A DNA stretch of 49,555 nt from an uncultured Pirellula sp. (GCA_903858115.1 CAIOHR010000245.1:1-49555); one strand, 5' to 3'; positions 25,697-34,220 are shown, counted from the stretch's first letter. The notes: generated from the sequence alone by a model not told the origin. Translations and numbers: made by a program.

Positions 25697-27046
25697 ATGC
25701 GTACCAGTCAATTGAGGCGATTTGGCCAATGGAGTCGGTTTGGCCAGTTGAGACGATTTGTTTGTGCCACCATAGTTTTTTCGGTTGCATGGAACGCATT
25801 GTCGTCAAATCACTTGCTGTTCGCCGCAGAACCTTTTGTTCCGACTGCTTCAGGATCGCCCTTGGCCGGCAGCGCCGTTTTGGATGTCTCAGCGACCGAT
25901 GTCGATGCAGCCAAAAAACGCATCGCCTCTCTTGGCTCCGTCGCAAAGCTGACCATGGAGGCAGACAAGCTGGTCGAGATCGTTATCACCGAGGGTTCGC
26001 AATTAACTCCCTCGGATTTCGATCTCTTCGGCAAGCTCACCGATTTGCGAAAATTCCAAGTGCTCAATTGCCGAGCGCTCAATACGGAGATCGCCGCCAA
26101 ACTGAATGGTCTCAAGCAATTGAAGTCGCTTGCGCTGACCAATACGGTGATCGATGACGTCGCGGTCGAGAATATTGTGAAGTCGTTTCCGGCGTTGATC
26201 GAGTTGGACTTGTCCTCGAATGCCAACATGTCCAGCCAAATCCTCAAGCCGATTTCCGAAATGACTCAACTGCAACAGCTCTTGCTCGTGCAGAATCGTA
26301 TCAACGAAATTGGAACGAGACGATTGACAAAGCTTCAAGAGCTCAAGGTCGTCGACCTTCGTGGCAACATGGAAGCAGGCGATATGACCATGGAAGTCCT
26401 TGCGGCGTTGCCTAAACTGAAGGCGCTCAAACATCGGAGTACGGCCGTCAGCGATTACGGTATGGAATTGTTGTCCAAGAATACGACGATTGAAAACATG
26501 TTGATCCAAGATTTTGCCATAACAGGACAGTCAGGACAACATCTGGCAAAGCTAAGCAAACTTTCTCAATTGGAGATTATTCGATGCCAAGGTTTTGGCA
26601 ACGATGGAGTCCTCGCGTTGAAGGGAATGAACTTGCAACGCTTGACCCTTCGCGATCTACCGGTCGTCGATGATTCCTCGATGGAAGTCTTCAAGGAATT
26701 GCCCAAGCTTCGACGCTTGTACATTCACGAGATTAGCGGTATTACCGATAGTGGATTGGAGAATCTTGCAGGTGCACCGACACTCGAATTGCTTGACATC
26801 TGGAGCGTGCCTGGAATGACAGATGCCTCGATGGGCGTCATTTCGGCTCTACCTAACCTGAAAGAATTGTCGATTCGCTCGACGAGCGTCTCTGATGCTG
26901 CCATTGATACGATCTTGAAAATGCCAAAACTAGAATCGCTAACCTTCAAAGAGAACGGTTCTGTAACCGAGGCTGGGTTGAAGAAACTGGCTTCCAAAAA
27001 GTGGAAGAAGCTTGATATTGGTTCCGATAAATCAAGTGACGAATAG
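25697..27046 (+). CDS. Secreted leucine-rich-repeat protein
   Basis: Started at ATG 25697 the protein has 449 residues; an open frame extends 27 codons further up but would precede the signal. The N-terminus (MRTSQLRRFGQWSRFGQLRRF) is unusually basic and repetitive, followed by a hydrophobic segment VCATIVFSVAWNALSSNHLLFA that is probably a signal peptide. From about residue 85 to the end there are some 12-14 leucine-rich repeats of the 24-25 residue type (DLFGKLTDLRKFQVLNCRAL; LNGLKQLKSLALTNTVIDD; FPALIELDLSSNANM; TKLQELKVVDLRGN; LPNLKELSIRSTSVSD). The pattern ends with TEAGLKKLASKKWKKLDIG. The repeats give a curved binding surface, so it is presumably a protein-binding protein outside the cytoplasm. 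It is followed 26 bp later by surE and could be co-transcribed with it. Confidence 0.87.
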   Translation: MRTSQLRRFGQWSRFGQLRRFVCATIVFSVAWNALSSNHLLFAAEPFVPTASGSPLAGSAVLDVSATDVDAAKKRIASLGSVAKLTMEADKLVEIVITEGSQLTPSDFDLFGKLTDLRKFQVLNCRALNTEIAAKLNGLKQLKSLALTNTVIDDVAVENIVKSFPALIELDLSSNANMSSQILKPISEMTQLQQLLLVQNRINEIGTRRLTKLQELKVVDLRGNMEAGDMTMEVLAALPKLKALKHRSTAVSDYGMELLSKNTTIENMLIQDFAITGQSGQHLAKLSKLSQLEIIRCQGFGNDGVLALKGMNLQRLTLRDLPVVDDSSMEVFKELPKLRRLYIHEISGITDSGLENLAGAPTLELLDIWSVPGMTDASMGVISALPNLKELSIRSTSVSDAAIDTILKMPKLESLTFKENGSVTEAGLKKLASKKWKKLDIGSDKSSDE

Positions 27047-27072
27047 TCCATCGCGAAAACGAAAATCGACCC

Positions 27073-27855
27073 GTGAATATACTTTTGGCGAATGATGATG
27101 GTATTTATGCCCCCGGTTTGCATGCGTTACGGCAAGCTCTCGAACGATTAGGTAACGTACTAGTGGTGGCTCCAGCCACCGAACAAAGTGGTGTTGGACA
27201 TTCCATCACCTACCTAACACCCTTGACTTGCAAAGAGCTTTGGGAGGAGGAGTACTTTCGCGGATGGGCCGTCGATGGCTCACCGGCCGACTGTGTCAAA
27301 CTGGGCGTTTCCGAATTGTCAAAGGAGCCGATCGACCTCGTCGTGAGCGGAATCAACGGCGGGTTGAACGCTGGAATCAACGTCCTCTACTCTGGTACCG
27401 TCGCGGCTGCAATCGAAGGAGCTTTCTTTCGATTGCCAAGTATCGCAGTTTCGCTCGAGCACGATCCGCATGCGGACTTTGAAGCCGCTGCCGAAATCGC
27501 AGTCGACATGATCCGGCAGATCTTGGTTCATCAAGGAAATCGCCAAGATCTCTACAACATCAACATCCCAACCGCAGCGACCCAATCGTATCGTAAAGGC
27601 GTGTACCCCGAGGTCCATTGCGTACCGATGGGCGTAGAACGTTATGGAGATCACTATATCAAACGACAGGATCCCAAGGGACGAAACTACTATTGGTCGA
27701 CCAACGATCCACCACCGCGTCCCACAGATCACGAAACCGATTTGAATGCGCTAGCGGCAGGGCATGTTACGTTGACACCACTTCAGTTTGATATGACCAA
27801 GCATGCATTGTTAAACGAAATGCAGGCTTGGGGAGTGAAGCTAGGTTCGACATGA
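27073..27855 (+). CDS. surE: 5'/3'-nucleotidase SurE
   Basis: This 260-residue protein has a GTG start, the only one that fits the conserved N-terminus MNILLANDDGIYAPGL. The metal ligands Asp8 and Asp9 are in NDDG. The Ser and Asn ligands are in TEQSGVGHSITY and VSGINGGLNAG. VLYSGTVAAAIEGAF is also typical. SurE removes phosphate from nucleoside 5'- and 3'-monophosphates in the cytoplasm and is linked to stationary-phase survival in other bacteria. In this genome it lies between an LRR protein and a BRCT-TPR protein rather than beside pcm or nlpD. Length and motifs are normal. A 67-bp gap separates it from the next gene, so a loose operon is possible. Confidence 0.96.
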   Translation: MNILLANDDGIYAPGLHALRQALERLGNVLVVAPATEQSGVGHSITYLTPLTCKELWEEEYFRGWAVDGSPADCVKLGVSELSKEPIDLVVSGINGGLNAGINVLYSGTVAAAIEGAFFRLPSIAVSLEHDPHADFEAAAEIAVDMIRQILVHQGNRQDLYNINIPTAATQSYRKGVYPEVHCVPMGVERYGDHYIKRQDPKGRNYYWSTNDPPPRPTDHETDLNALAAGHVTLTPLQFDMTKHALLNEMQAWGVKLGST

Positions 27856-27922
27856 AGCGAGCCGAGATTGGGATGATATTCGTTCAACCTTCGACTCGCG
27901 ATCAGCCCCCAAGGAGGGACCG

Positions 27923-29140
27923 ATGAACAGCCAAGTATCGGACGAAGAGCAACCGTTTCTTTCTGGCAAGCGAGTTGCCTTCGTTGGCAAGCTAGGGGCG
28001 TTCTCTCGCAAAGAGGCCAATCAATTGGTTCGCGATCACGGCGCTGATGCTGCCGATCGCGATATGAACGATGTGGATTGGATCGTCATCGGCGCAGATG
28101 AGTTACCTGGAGAAGATGTCTCTCCCTTGTTGAGCGATGCTGTCCGACGCAGACTTCGAGATGGTTCAACGCATTTGATCCATGAGCACGAGTTATGGCA
28201 ACGATTGCAACTGGTGGAGCAGAGCTCAAAACAGCTTTATACGCCTGCGATGATGGCCGGGCTCCTCAAAACTCCCGTGCGAAATATCCGACGTTGGCAT
28301 CGCATGGGATTGCTATCCGCCTCCAAAGTGACACATCGACTGCCCTATTTTGATTTTGAACAAGTTCAAAATGCTAGGCAATTAGCTTCGTGGATAGGAA
28401 AAGGAGCGCGTCCTACAGACATCGTAAAGCAGTTAGCCAATTTTTCACCGTGGGTTGAGAAACGATCGCTGATCGATTTGGACTTGGTGGTGGATGGTAG
28501 ACGATTATTGCTTCGTCAAGGAGGCCGACTGTTAGGTGCGAATGGCCAGCTCCATTTGGATTTCGATGTTGACGATTCGGTGGCGATTTCCGATGACTCG
28601 CTTCCCATCGTGTTGGCTGCGCAACCAGCCTATCTTAGGGAAAGCCAGGAGATTGCAAACGATCAGCCGCCTACCGACATCGAGAATTGGAAACGCGATG
28701 ATTTGCTTCGCATGGCGGAAGAGCTTGAAGACGCCGGGCAATTGGATCAATCGATCGAATGGTATCGAGTTATCCTCTCGCGGTACGGATTACACGCCGA
28801 GGTTTGCTTTCAACTCGCCGAACTCCTCTATCGTATTGGCGACGTCTCGGCAGCCAGGGAGCGTTACTACAATGCCATCGAATTGGACGAGGACTTCATC
28901 GAGGCGCGGGTCAACTTAGGATGCGTCCTGGCGGAGTTGGGTCATTTGGAACTGGCAATCGCCGCCTTCCAAGGAGCATTGGTCAAAGACGATCGCTATC
29001 CCGATGTGCACTACCATCTGGCCAAGTGCTTGGATGAAGTCTCCAATGTAGACCTAGCAGGGCGACATTGGTTGCGATTCTTGCAGCTTTCCCCACAAAG
29101 CCCGTGGGCCGACGAAGCGATCGAACGCTTGGGTCGCTAA
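27923..29140 (+). CDS. BRCT - MerR-type HTH - TPR protein
   Basis: This 405-residue cytoplasmic protein has three modules. Residues 13-90 form a BRCT-like domain (LSGKRVAFVGKLGAFSRKEANQLVRDHGA and DWIVIGAD), the fold used for phosphopeptide or DNA-end binding. Residues about 105-175 form a MerR-type winged helix (YTPAMMAGLLKTPVRNIRRWHRMGLL...PYFDFEQVQNARQLASWI). The C-terminal third carries TPRs (LAELLYRIGDVSAARERYYNAIELDEDFIEARVNLGCVLAELGHLELAIAAFQGAL). I recall this arrangement in other planctomycetes, but no function is established. The TPR part often reads GHLELAIAAFQGAL...YPDVHYHLAKCLDE. The modules suggest a DNA-bound regulator that recruits partners. AAGGAGGG lies seven bases upstream of ATG, a strong ribosome-binding site. 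Confidence 0.9.
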   Translation: MNSQVSDEEQPFLSGKRVAFVGKLGAFSRKEANQLVRDHGADAADRDMNDVDWIVIGADELPGEDVSPLLSDAVRRRLRDGSTHLIHEHELWQRLQLVEQSSKQLYTPAMMAGLLKTPVRNIRRWHRMGLLSASKVTHRLPYFDFEQVQNARQLASWIGKGARPTDIVKQLANFSPWVEKRSLIDLDLVVDGRRLLLRQGGRLLGANGQLHLDFDVDDSVAISDDSLPIVLAAQPAYLRESQEIANDQPPTDIENWKRDDLLRMAEELEDAGQLDQSIEWYRVILSRYGLHAEVCFQLAELLYRIGDVSAARERYYNAIELDEDFIEARVNLGCVLAELGHLELAIAAFQGALVKDDRYPDVHYHLAKCLDEVSNVDLAGRHWLRFLQLSPQSPWADEAIERLGR

Positions 29141-29146
29141 CGTAGT

Positions 29147-29234
29147 GGTTCCGCGAACCTTCTTGGATCGGGAAGCGAACCGAGACAACTAACCAAAACC
29201 GTAGCCGGTGGTGGCGCTTCGCTCAACCACCGGC
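29147..29234. repeat. Two REP-like palindromes in a 450-bp gene-free stretch
   Basis: GGTTC-CGC-GAACC lies at 29147-29159, seven bases after the stop of the BRCT-TPR gene. A stronger one at 29204-29234 has 9-bp arms GCCGGTGGT and ACCACCGGC around a loop with GCTTCGCTC. Similar short palindromes with a CGCTCCGC-type loop occur at 38748 and 45286. No gene is supportable in 29141-29587 and the frames there are antisense shadows. Confidence 0.7.
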
Positions 29235-29587
29235 GTCTCAACCCACCGCTCGTGTTCTGGTTTCGGCTAGTGCTCTACGCAGACAAGCTGCGTAGTAGCA
29301 TGTACAGCACGATCGCATATCGTAAAACATTTCATCCCTCACCGCATTGGCGGGAACCGTAATCTCAATGGTTCTTGTTGTTCATAGTCTTGAGAGAACG
29401 CAAGACGAAGCGGCGCTGCAAGCTTCAGAAACAGTTGAGGACAACTGTTCTACAATGGTAGCAATCACCGAACATCAACGTCACCCGAGACGCTGCCATT
29501 GGAAGATACGGCCGTAGCTCGAAAACCAAATTGCGATCTTTCCTGCCCGCAAGCTGGAAGCAAACGCCACTTCTTTTCCTGCCTCCC

Positions 29588-30178
29588 CTAAGCGATCGGC
29601 TTGGCAACGAACTTTTCCGAAGTGATTGGCTTTGCCAAGTAGTCACCCCCGAAACACATGGGGCTATACTGCTCGTGTACCGGGCCATCGACATAGTGTG
29701 GTGTCCAGCCAGTCATATCTTCGAAAAATCGAATGCATCGAATGTGGCGATTGTCGCAAAGATTGAACCAGTGCTTCATGCCACGCGGCACGTTGATCAT
29801 GTCCCCACTCTCGACAGTAACACCAAAAATCGGACCACCTTCGGGATGCAAATGAAAAATTCCTTTTCCTGAAACGGTGAATCGCACTTCGTCCTCGCTG
29901 TGCGTATGCTCTTTGTTAAACTTCTGTAGCATCGCGTCGAGGTTCGGCGTTTGCGGATTCACATTGATCACATCCGCGGTCAAGAACCCACCCTTGGTTT
30001 TGACGGCTTCGATTTCCGGTTGGTACTCGGACAGAATGTCTGCATCGGTCGCCTCCGGTTTGAGTCGCCCCTCCACTTGCCAGTGTTCATACCAAATGCC
30101 AAATGGCTTCAAGAAAGCGGAAATCTCGGCAGGATCGTTGATGGTCTTGTTTTGATCTTGGATAAAGACTCTGGCCAT
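29588..30178 (-). CDS. mtnD: Acireductone dioxygenase (ARD), cupin family
   Basis: The protein has 196 residues from ATG 30178 (MARVFIQDQNKTI). A 19-codon extension further up has no support. The cupin metal site is intact: HTHSEDEVRFTVSGKGIFHLH gives His-x-His and Glu, and the third histidine is in VPRGMKHWFNL. The end (FEDMTGWTPHYVDGPVHEQYSPMC) is typical of the bacterial enzyme. ARD oxidises 1,2-dihydroxy-3-keto-5-methylthiopentene in the methionine salvage pathway. Fe2+ gives the ketoacid precursor of methionine, and Ni2+ gives an off-pathway CO-forming reaction. No other mtn gene is near; the purine nucleoside phosphorylase at 42 kb is 6-oxopurine type and does not fill in. It is monocistronic, without a clear ribosome-binding site. 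A TATATT box lies about 65 bp upstream. Confidence 0.93.
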   Translation of the reverse strand: MARVFIQDQNKTINDPAEISAFLKPFGIWYEHWQVEGRLKPEATDADILSEYQPEIEAVKTKGGFLTADVINVNPQTPNLDAMLQKFNKEHTHSEDEVRFTVSGKGIFHLHPEGGPIFGVTVESGDMINVPRGMKHWFNLCDNRHIRCIRFFEDMTGWTPHYVDGPVHEQYSPMCFGGDYLAKPITSEKFVAKPIA

Positions 30179-30449
30179 GATTCGAATTTTGGTAGGTTGG
30201 AGAAAGGGAGAGGTAAAGAACCAATACGAGATCATTAAATATACCGCAAGATCCCATTGCCGACTACGCGCTGCGTTACGAAGCGGCCCCGCTCACTCCA
30301 CCGACACCTCCATAGTATTCGGCGACGCATCCTGATGATGGAGCGATCCGATGAAGTCGTTTTCTTTTTCGTGCCATCCATTTCTCTTGTACTCGTCGCA
30401 TCTCTTTGAAAATTACAAAACTACTGTGCACGTCCTTTCTCCTGCCTCC

Positions 30450-30468
30450 TGACGCTTTTTTCGCGTCA
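30450..30468. terminator. Small T-loop hairpin in the gap before the orphan cluster
   Basis: TGACGC (30450-30455) pairs with GCGTCA (30463-30468) around a T-rich loop. It lies in the 468-bp stretch 30179-30646, which is A+T-rich and holds no gene that I can support. The stem is short, so a role in termination is only possible. Confidence 0.3.
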
Positions 30469-30588
30469 ATCTTCACGCAATCCTTACAGTTGGAAGATGG
30501 GAACTGGCTGAAAGTCCCAACCATATCACCAATTCTCGTTAATTGTTAGAAAACGTATTTCTAGTCAATGACCATTCCACTAAACTCC

Positions 30589-30619
30589 TGTTGTTCCTTG
30601 GAGCGTGTTGTTCCTTGGA
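30589..30619. repeat. Direct repeat TGTTGTTCCTTGGA in the leader of the orphan cluster
   Basis: The 14-mer occurs at 30589-30602 and again at 30606-30619, a 17-bp period, ending 27 bp before the start codon at 30647. This is the spacing of one and a half helical turns and so could be a pair of regulator half-sites, or a simple duplication. It lies within the transcribed leader if the promoter is upstream of 30580. Confidence 0.65.
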
Positions 30620-30646
30620 AAGAAATTTTCTTTAAGGAGCATTCTT

Positions 30647-31585
30647 ATGAAGAAAGAATGGATGACATTTTTGTCGGTTGGCGTCTTAGGCTTTGCCTCC
30701 TACCTGGGCACTGTCTCACAAGGTATTGACTTTGTTGTTGAAGTGGAAGAAGTATGTGCCCCAGAAGCGGTAGTGCTTGATGAAAATGGAGATCTTTTAC
30801 CGTTACCGATCGAACCTCTGAATTGGCCAGGTGGGGCGCAACCCGTCTTCGCTGACATGGAAGGACTTGTCGGTGAGGATACGATCGTCAACGGAAGTAG
30901 TTCAAGCGACATCTACATTAATCTAAGCGATGACGATCAGCATACAATGACTCTACTTTCCGGCTTTAGTTCCGGTGGACCAACGAGTCAAACGGAAATG
31001 ACTTGGGAACCTTCGTCAGGAAACTTTGCATCGATCGCCATCGTTGAGCCAGGTGCTGCTGTTCCTTTTGGTTTTGAATCACTAGGCTTCGCCAATCAGT
31101 GCAACTGTGATGACGACAACGAGGACGGCTATACAGCGAGACTTGTCTTCAAGCCAGCTCCAGATTTATTCGCCGGTGAAGAATACATCGTAGTTACTAC
31201 CGTCAACGCTGATGGCGTAACACTTCAAACTTTTCCTCGAGCCGATTATGCAATGGTGGCAGCGGTAGGTTGGCCATGGTGGTTAGGGGGTAGCACGCCA
31301 CCTCCAGCGCCCGTCCCACCACCAGTTGGTCCTGCAGTTCCCCTTCCGCCGGTTGCAGGACCTGCTGTTCTGCCTCCTTTACCACCAGGTGCTGCACTGC
31401 CTCCTGGGATGGGTGCTACCGTTGGTGAAAAATACGTTCGGATTGGTCTTGCTTTGGGAAAAATGGGATCGAAAAAGGCGAAATGTGATTGGTTAATGCG
31501 ACAGGCAGGTTTGTGGTGCAAGCTTCCAGGCAACAAGCAGATTTCTGAAGCTCTCGCACTTTGGATCGCTCATCTGTCGTGCTGA
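30647..31585 (+). CDS. Secreted acidic/proline-rich protein, unrecognised
   Basis: This 312-residue protein starts at ATG 30647, with AAGGAG nine bases upstream. I do not recognise a family. It has a signal peptide (MTFLSVGVLGFASYLGTVSQG). An acidic beta-rich region follows, with a possible calcium-binding cluster (CNCDDDNEDGY, about residues 168-178). Then comes a strongly hydrophobic patch, YAMVAAVGWPWWLGG. A proline-rich stretch of about 45 residues (PPPAPVPPPVGPAVPLPP, then GPAVLPPLPPGAALPPG) separates it from a C-terminal basic segment (KMGSKKAKCDWLMRQAGLWCKLPGNKQ). The last residue is Cys. Cysteines are concentrated at the C-terminus (C-x8-C and a final C). It is followed within 50 bp by another orphan gene. 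The region is more A+T-rich than its neighbours, which suggests horizontal origin. Confidence 0.75.
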   Translation: MKKEWMTFLSVGVLGFASYLGTVSQGIDFVVEVEEVCAPEAVVLDENGDLLPLPIEPLNWPGGAQPVFADMEGLVGEDTIVNGSSSSDIYINLSDDDQHTMTLLSGFSSGGPTSQTEMTWEPSSGNFASIAIVEPGAAVPFGFESLGFANQCNCDDDNEDGYTARLVFKPAPDLFAGEEYIVVTTVNADGVTLQTFPRADYAMVAAVGWPWWLGGSTPPPAPVPPPVGPAVPLPPVAGPAVLPPLPPGAALPPGMGATVGEKYVRIGLALGKMGSKKAKCDWLMRQAGLWCKLPGNKQISEALALWIAHLSC

Positions 31586-31627
31586 TGTCGCTTGAAGTTT
31601 CTGTATTGGAAGGCTCGTAGGTGCCAA

Positions 31628-32374
31628 ATGTTCCCGGCTAAATACCATCTGATCACAGAGGTTGATATTGTGCTCTCGGATAGCAGCTATTCCGAAGCGT
31701 CTTTGGTCGATCCGGATTACATAATGTTTGGAAACGTTACTTCTAAACTGGCCTATAACTATGAATTGCCTGGCATGGAGTGTCGAGAATTTTGCACGAT
31801 TGATTACGAGTCGGGTGGAAACGTAAAGCACGCCATGATTCCTGCAAGCGTCATGAGTGAATCAAAAGGGAGGCAGGCCTTGGAAATGCTTGCCTCTCTG
31901 GAATCTCTTCGCGACGTAACTATTGTTTGCAAATCACAAAAACCTGTTTCGTTGTCTTGGGCGTCCTGGATTTGCAGTGTTCCTGGCTTGCGAGGGCTTA
32001 TGCTTCATGGGTTTTCCGCCATTCAGCAATTTTCCAAAAGAATCGATGAGTTAGTAGACGTTTTTTATTTTGAGGCCGATGCTTCTGACTATGACCCTGA
32101 TTCCATAAAGGAAATCGAAAACTGGACTAGCTTAGGATTCTTGTCGTTGACTGGGGCTGCGAGGCAAAGTAGCAGGATATCGCATTTGTTTAGCCCATCC
32201 ATTCGCAATTTGGTTTTTCTTCGAATCAGTGTGGATGGGTTGCATATCGATGCTCCTAGTATTGTCACGAAATGCCCGATGTTACGCTGTCTTGAATATG
32301 ACTTTTCTCGCGAATTTGAAGAGGAGTTGTTCCGAGTAAATCCTGCTTGTGTCCTCAGAAAGCCCGATGAGTAA
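31628..32374 (+). CDS. Orphan protein, weak leucine-rich-repeat character
   Basis: The longest frame begins at TTG 31592. I prefer ATG 31628 (MFPAKYHLITEVDIVLSDSSYSEASLVD), giving 248 residues; the choice is not certain because no strong ribosome-binding site precedes either. No family is recognised. Alternating patches such as ASLESLRDVTIV, PGLRGLMLHGFSAIQQF, WTSLGFLSLTGAA, IRNLVFLRISVDGLHID and CPMLRCLEYDFS are spaced 20-30 residues apart and look like degenerate leucine-rich repeats. There is no signal peptide, so it is probably cytoplasmic, unlike its upstream neighbour. Base composition is A+T-rich like that neighbour. Its stop overlaps a further short ORF. Gene pairs of a secreted protein and a cytoplasmic LRR-like protein could be an effector and its partner, but this is speculation. 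Confidence 0.65.
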   Translation: MFPAKYHLITEVDIVLSDSSYSEASLVDPDYIMFGNVTSKLAYNYELPGMECREFCTIDYESGGNVKHAMIPASVMSESKGRQALEMLASLESLRDVTIVCKSQKPVSLSWASWICSVPGLRGLMLHGFSAIQQFSKRIDELVDVFYFEADASDYDPDSIKEIENWTSLGFLSLTGAARQSSRISHLFSPSIRNLVFLRISVDGLHIDAPSIVTKCPMLRCLEYDFSREFEEELFRVNPACVLRKPDE

Positions 32375-32477
32375 GAAGAAAAACAAAGGACAGTCACGGC
32401 GTCCTATGATGTTCCGCGGTCTCGTAAATTCCACGGATAGACTCGTTTGCGTTGTCAAGAGGATTTTCAACGATTAA
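32367..32477 (+). CDS. Possible 36-residue basic peptide
   Basis: ATG at 32367 overlaps the stop of the preceding gene by eight bases (ATGAGTAA). It opens a frame for MSKKKNKGQSRRPMMFRGLV and 16 further residues ending RIFND. It is strongly basic at the start (SKKKNKGQSRR), with a short hydrophobic middle. The overlap favours translational reinitiation. With such a short length it may be chance. It is the third member of an A+T-rich cluster bounded by 30647 and 32477. Confidence 0.35.
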   Translation: MSKKKNKGQSRRPMMFRGLVNSTDRLVCVVKRIFND

Positions 32478-32629
32478 AGCTCTCTTCCGACTGGTGGATA
32501 TGTCCGTAAGTCGTTATCGTCACTGCATTTCTAGATGCTACCGCAAAGCTCAAGTGTCGGGTTGTGATTAAGGCACGCTGCGGGTGGGGAAGTGTACGGC
32601 AATCCGTCGGCTTAGCAATCAAATTCATT

Positions 32630-33967
32630 TCATGGCTTGAGCTTTTGCTGTAAATTTTGACGGTGAATTCCCAATCGCCGGGCAGCGGCAGAGACGTTGT
32701 TGTTTTCAAGCTTCATCGCCCTCTCGATGGCCGCCGATTCGAATCGGTCGATCAAGAGTTGCTTGGCCTCTGTCAATGGAAGATCAAAGTAGGCGTCGAA
32801 TTCGAGTCCCGTACTTTCTCTGCTTTGGGCGACCAAACCGAGATCGGCAGGAGTCAGCCTGGAGGACGTGGCCATTGCCACGGCGCTTTCCACCCGTTGC
32901 TTGAGTTCGCGGACATTGCCTGGCCATGGAAACTGAAGCATGGCTGCTACGCACTCTTGATCAAACTCGATCTGGCTACCCGCAAATCGATGAGCAAGCA
33001 ACACGATGTCTTCGCGTCGCGTTCGCAGAGGTGGAAGCCGCAGCTCAATTCCTTTCAATCGATAATAGAGATCCGCTCGGAATCGTTTCTCCTCGATCGC
33101 AATCTCTAACTCTTGGTGCGTAGCGCTTACCACACGAACATCCACTGCGATTTCCTCTTCGGATCCAACCGGCGTCAGTGTCTGCTCTTGAAGCACACGC
33201 AGCAACCGCGTCTGTACAGGCGTGGGCATATCTCCAATCTCGTCAAGAAAGAGCGTACCTCCAGCAGCCTTTCGAAACACACCTTCACGGTTTCGATCGG
33301 CACCCGTGAACGCTCCCTTGATATGGCCGAAAAGCTCGCTCTCGATCAAGTGTTCGGAAATCGCAGCCGTGTTGACTGCGATGAATGGCCCATTCGAGCG
33401 ATCGCTCAATCGATGAAGCTCTCTCGCAATCAACTCTTTGCCGGTACCGCTTTCGCCACGGATCAATGCAGGTAATGTCGACTTGGCTGCCTTTCGCACT
33501 TGTTCGAAAACTCGATGCATCAATGGACTTAAACTTGCGAGTTTTCCAAGCTCAGGAACAGCATCCAATTGCTCTTGGAGCGCCAAGACGCGTTGCTCTA
33601 ATTCGATGCGCTGTTGACTGCGCGTTACGATCGCACGCACGTGATCTAGATCATAAGGTTTGGTAAGAAAGTCCGAAGCCCCGCGTCGAATGCATTCGAC
33701 CGCGATATCCAAACTATCGTTGGCCGTCACGACGATGATCTCAGGCAGGCTCCCGGATCGCATAGTTCGTAGTTCACCAAGCACGGCTAGGCCGTCTCGG
33801 TTCGGCATATTAAGATCGAGAAAAACGAGATCTGGGCAATCCGCGAGTATGCTCGCGACCCCTGTTTCGCCATCGACCGCTTCCAGGATCTCCCGACCGC
33901 TGGCTTTCAGTGCTCGGTGCATTGCATATCGAGCAGTCGCATCATCCTCAATCAATAGGATCTTCAT
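32630..33967 (-). CDS. Sigma-54-dependent response regulator (NtrC family)
   Basis: This 445-residue protein has all three expected domains. The receiver domain (1-120) has acidic pocket EDD (7-9), phosphoacceptor Asp51 in FLDLNMPNRDG and Lys103 in LTKPYD. The AAA+ domain (about 145-370) has Walker A GESGTGKE (171-178), the sigma-54 contact loop GAFTGA (218-223) and Walker B LFLDEIGD. A Fis-type helix-turn-helix ends the protein (NNVSAAARRLGIHRQNLQQKLKP). It activates transcription with sigma-54 after phosphorylation by a histidine kinase, but no kinase gene is next to it in this window. The kinase must lie elsewhere. Length and all catalytic motifs are normal. A 253-bp region, in which I see no gene, separates its start from the next, divergent gene; a TATAAT box at 34126-34131 probably serves the latter. 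Confidence 0.95.
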   Translation of the reverse strand: MKILLIEDDATARYAMHRALKASGREILEAVDGETGVASILADCPDLVFLDLNMPNRDGLAVLGELRTMRSGSLPEIIVVTANDSLDIAVECIRRGASDFLTKPYDLDHVRAIVTRSQQRIELEQRVLALQEQLDAVPELGKLASLSPLMHRVFEQVRKAAKSTLPALIRGESGTGKELIARELHRLSDRSNGPFIAVNTAAISEHLIESELFGHIKGAFTGADRNREGVFRKAAGGTLFLDEIGDMPTPVQTRLLRVLQEQTLTPVGSEEEIAVDVRVVSATHQELEIAIEEKRFRADLYYRLKGIELRLPPLRTRREDIVLLAHRFAGSQIEFDQECVAAMLQFPWPGNVRELKQRVESAVAMATSSRLTPADLGLVAQSRESTGLEFDAYFDLPLTEAKQLLIDRFESAAIERAMKLENNNVSAAARRLGIHRQNLQQKLKP

Positions 33968-34125
33968 AGCCGATGAGTGTACATCAAAGAAAGACGATTT
34001 CCAGGTCGATTAACAACGAAGCTGTTTTGAAGCTTTGACAAAGTCAAGCAAATTGGAGTGAAAAATCGAATGCAGGATGAAAATCTTCGTTGCGATTGAG
34101 AAGACTATTCGCCCCGCGCTTGCTT

Positions 34126-34131
34126 ATAATA
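34126..34131 (+). promoter_or_regulatory. Candidate -10 box for the PSCyt1/DUF1553 gene
   Basis: TATAAT, preceded by TTGCT, lies about 90 bp before the start codon at 34221. No convincing -35 box is seen at the correct distance (TTGAGA at 34097 is too far). A short palindrome TTGAC-AAA-GTCAA lies upstream around 34036-34048. Confidence 0.35.
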
Positions 34132-34220
34132 GCGGATAGGCTCGACACGCTCCACGACCGGTTTCCCTCCCCATCAAACCCACCGTTCAAATCCACTATC
34201 CAACCTGGCTTCCACTATCC

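Noticed and set aside
30276..30524. 82-codon minus-strand frame between mtnD and the orphan cluster
   Set aside because: No start signal and low-complexity content; I regard the gap as non-coding.
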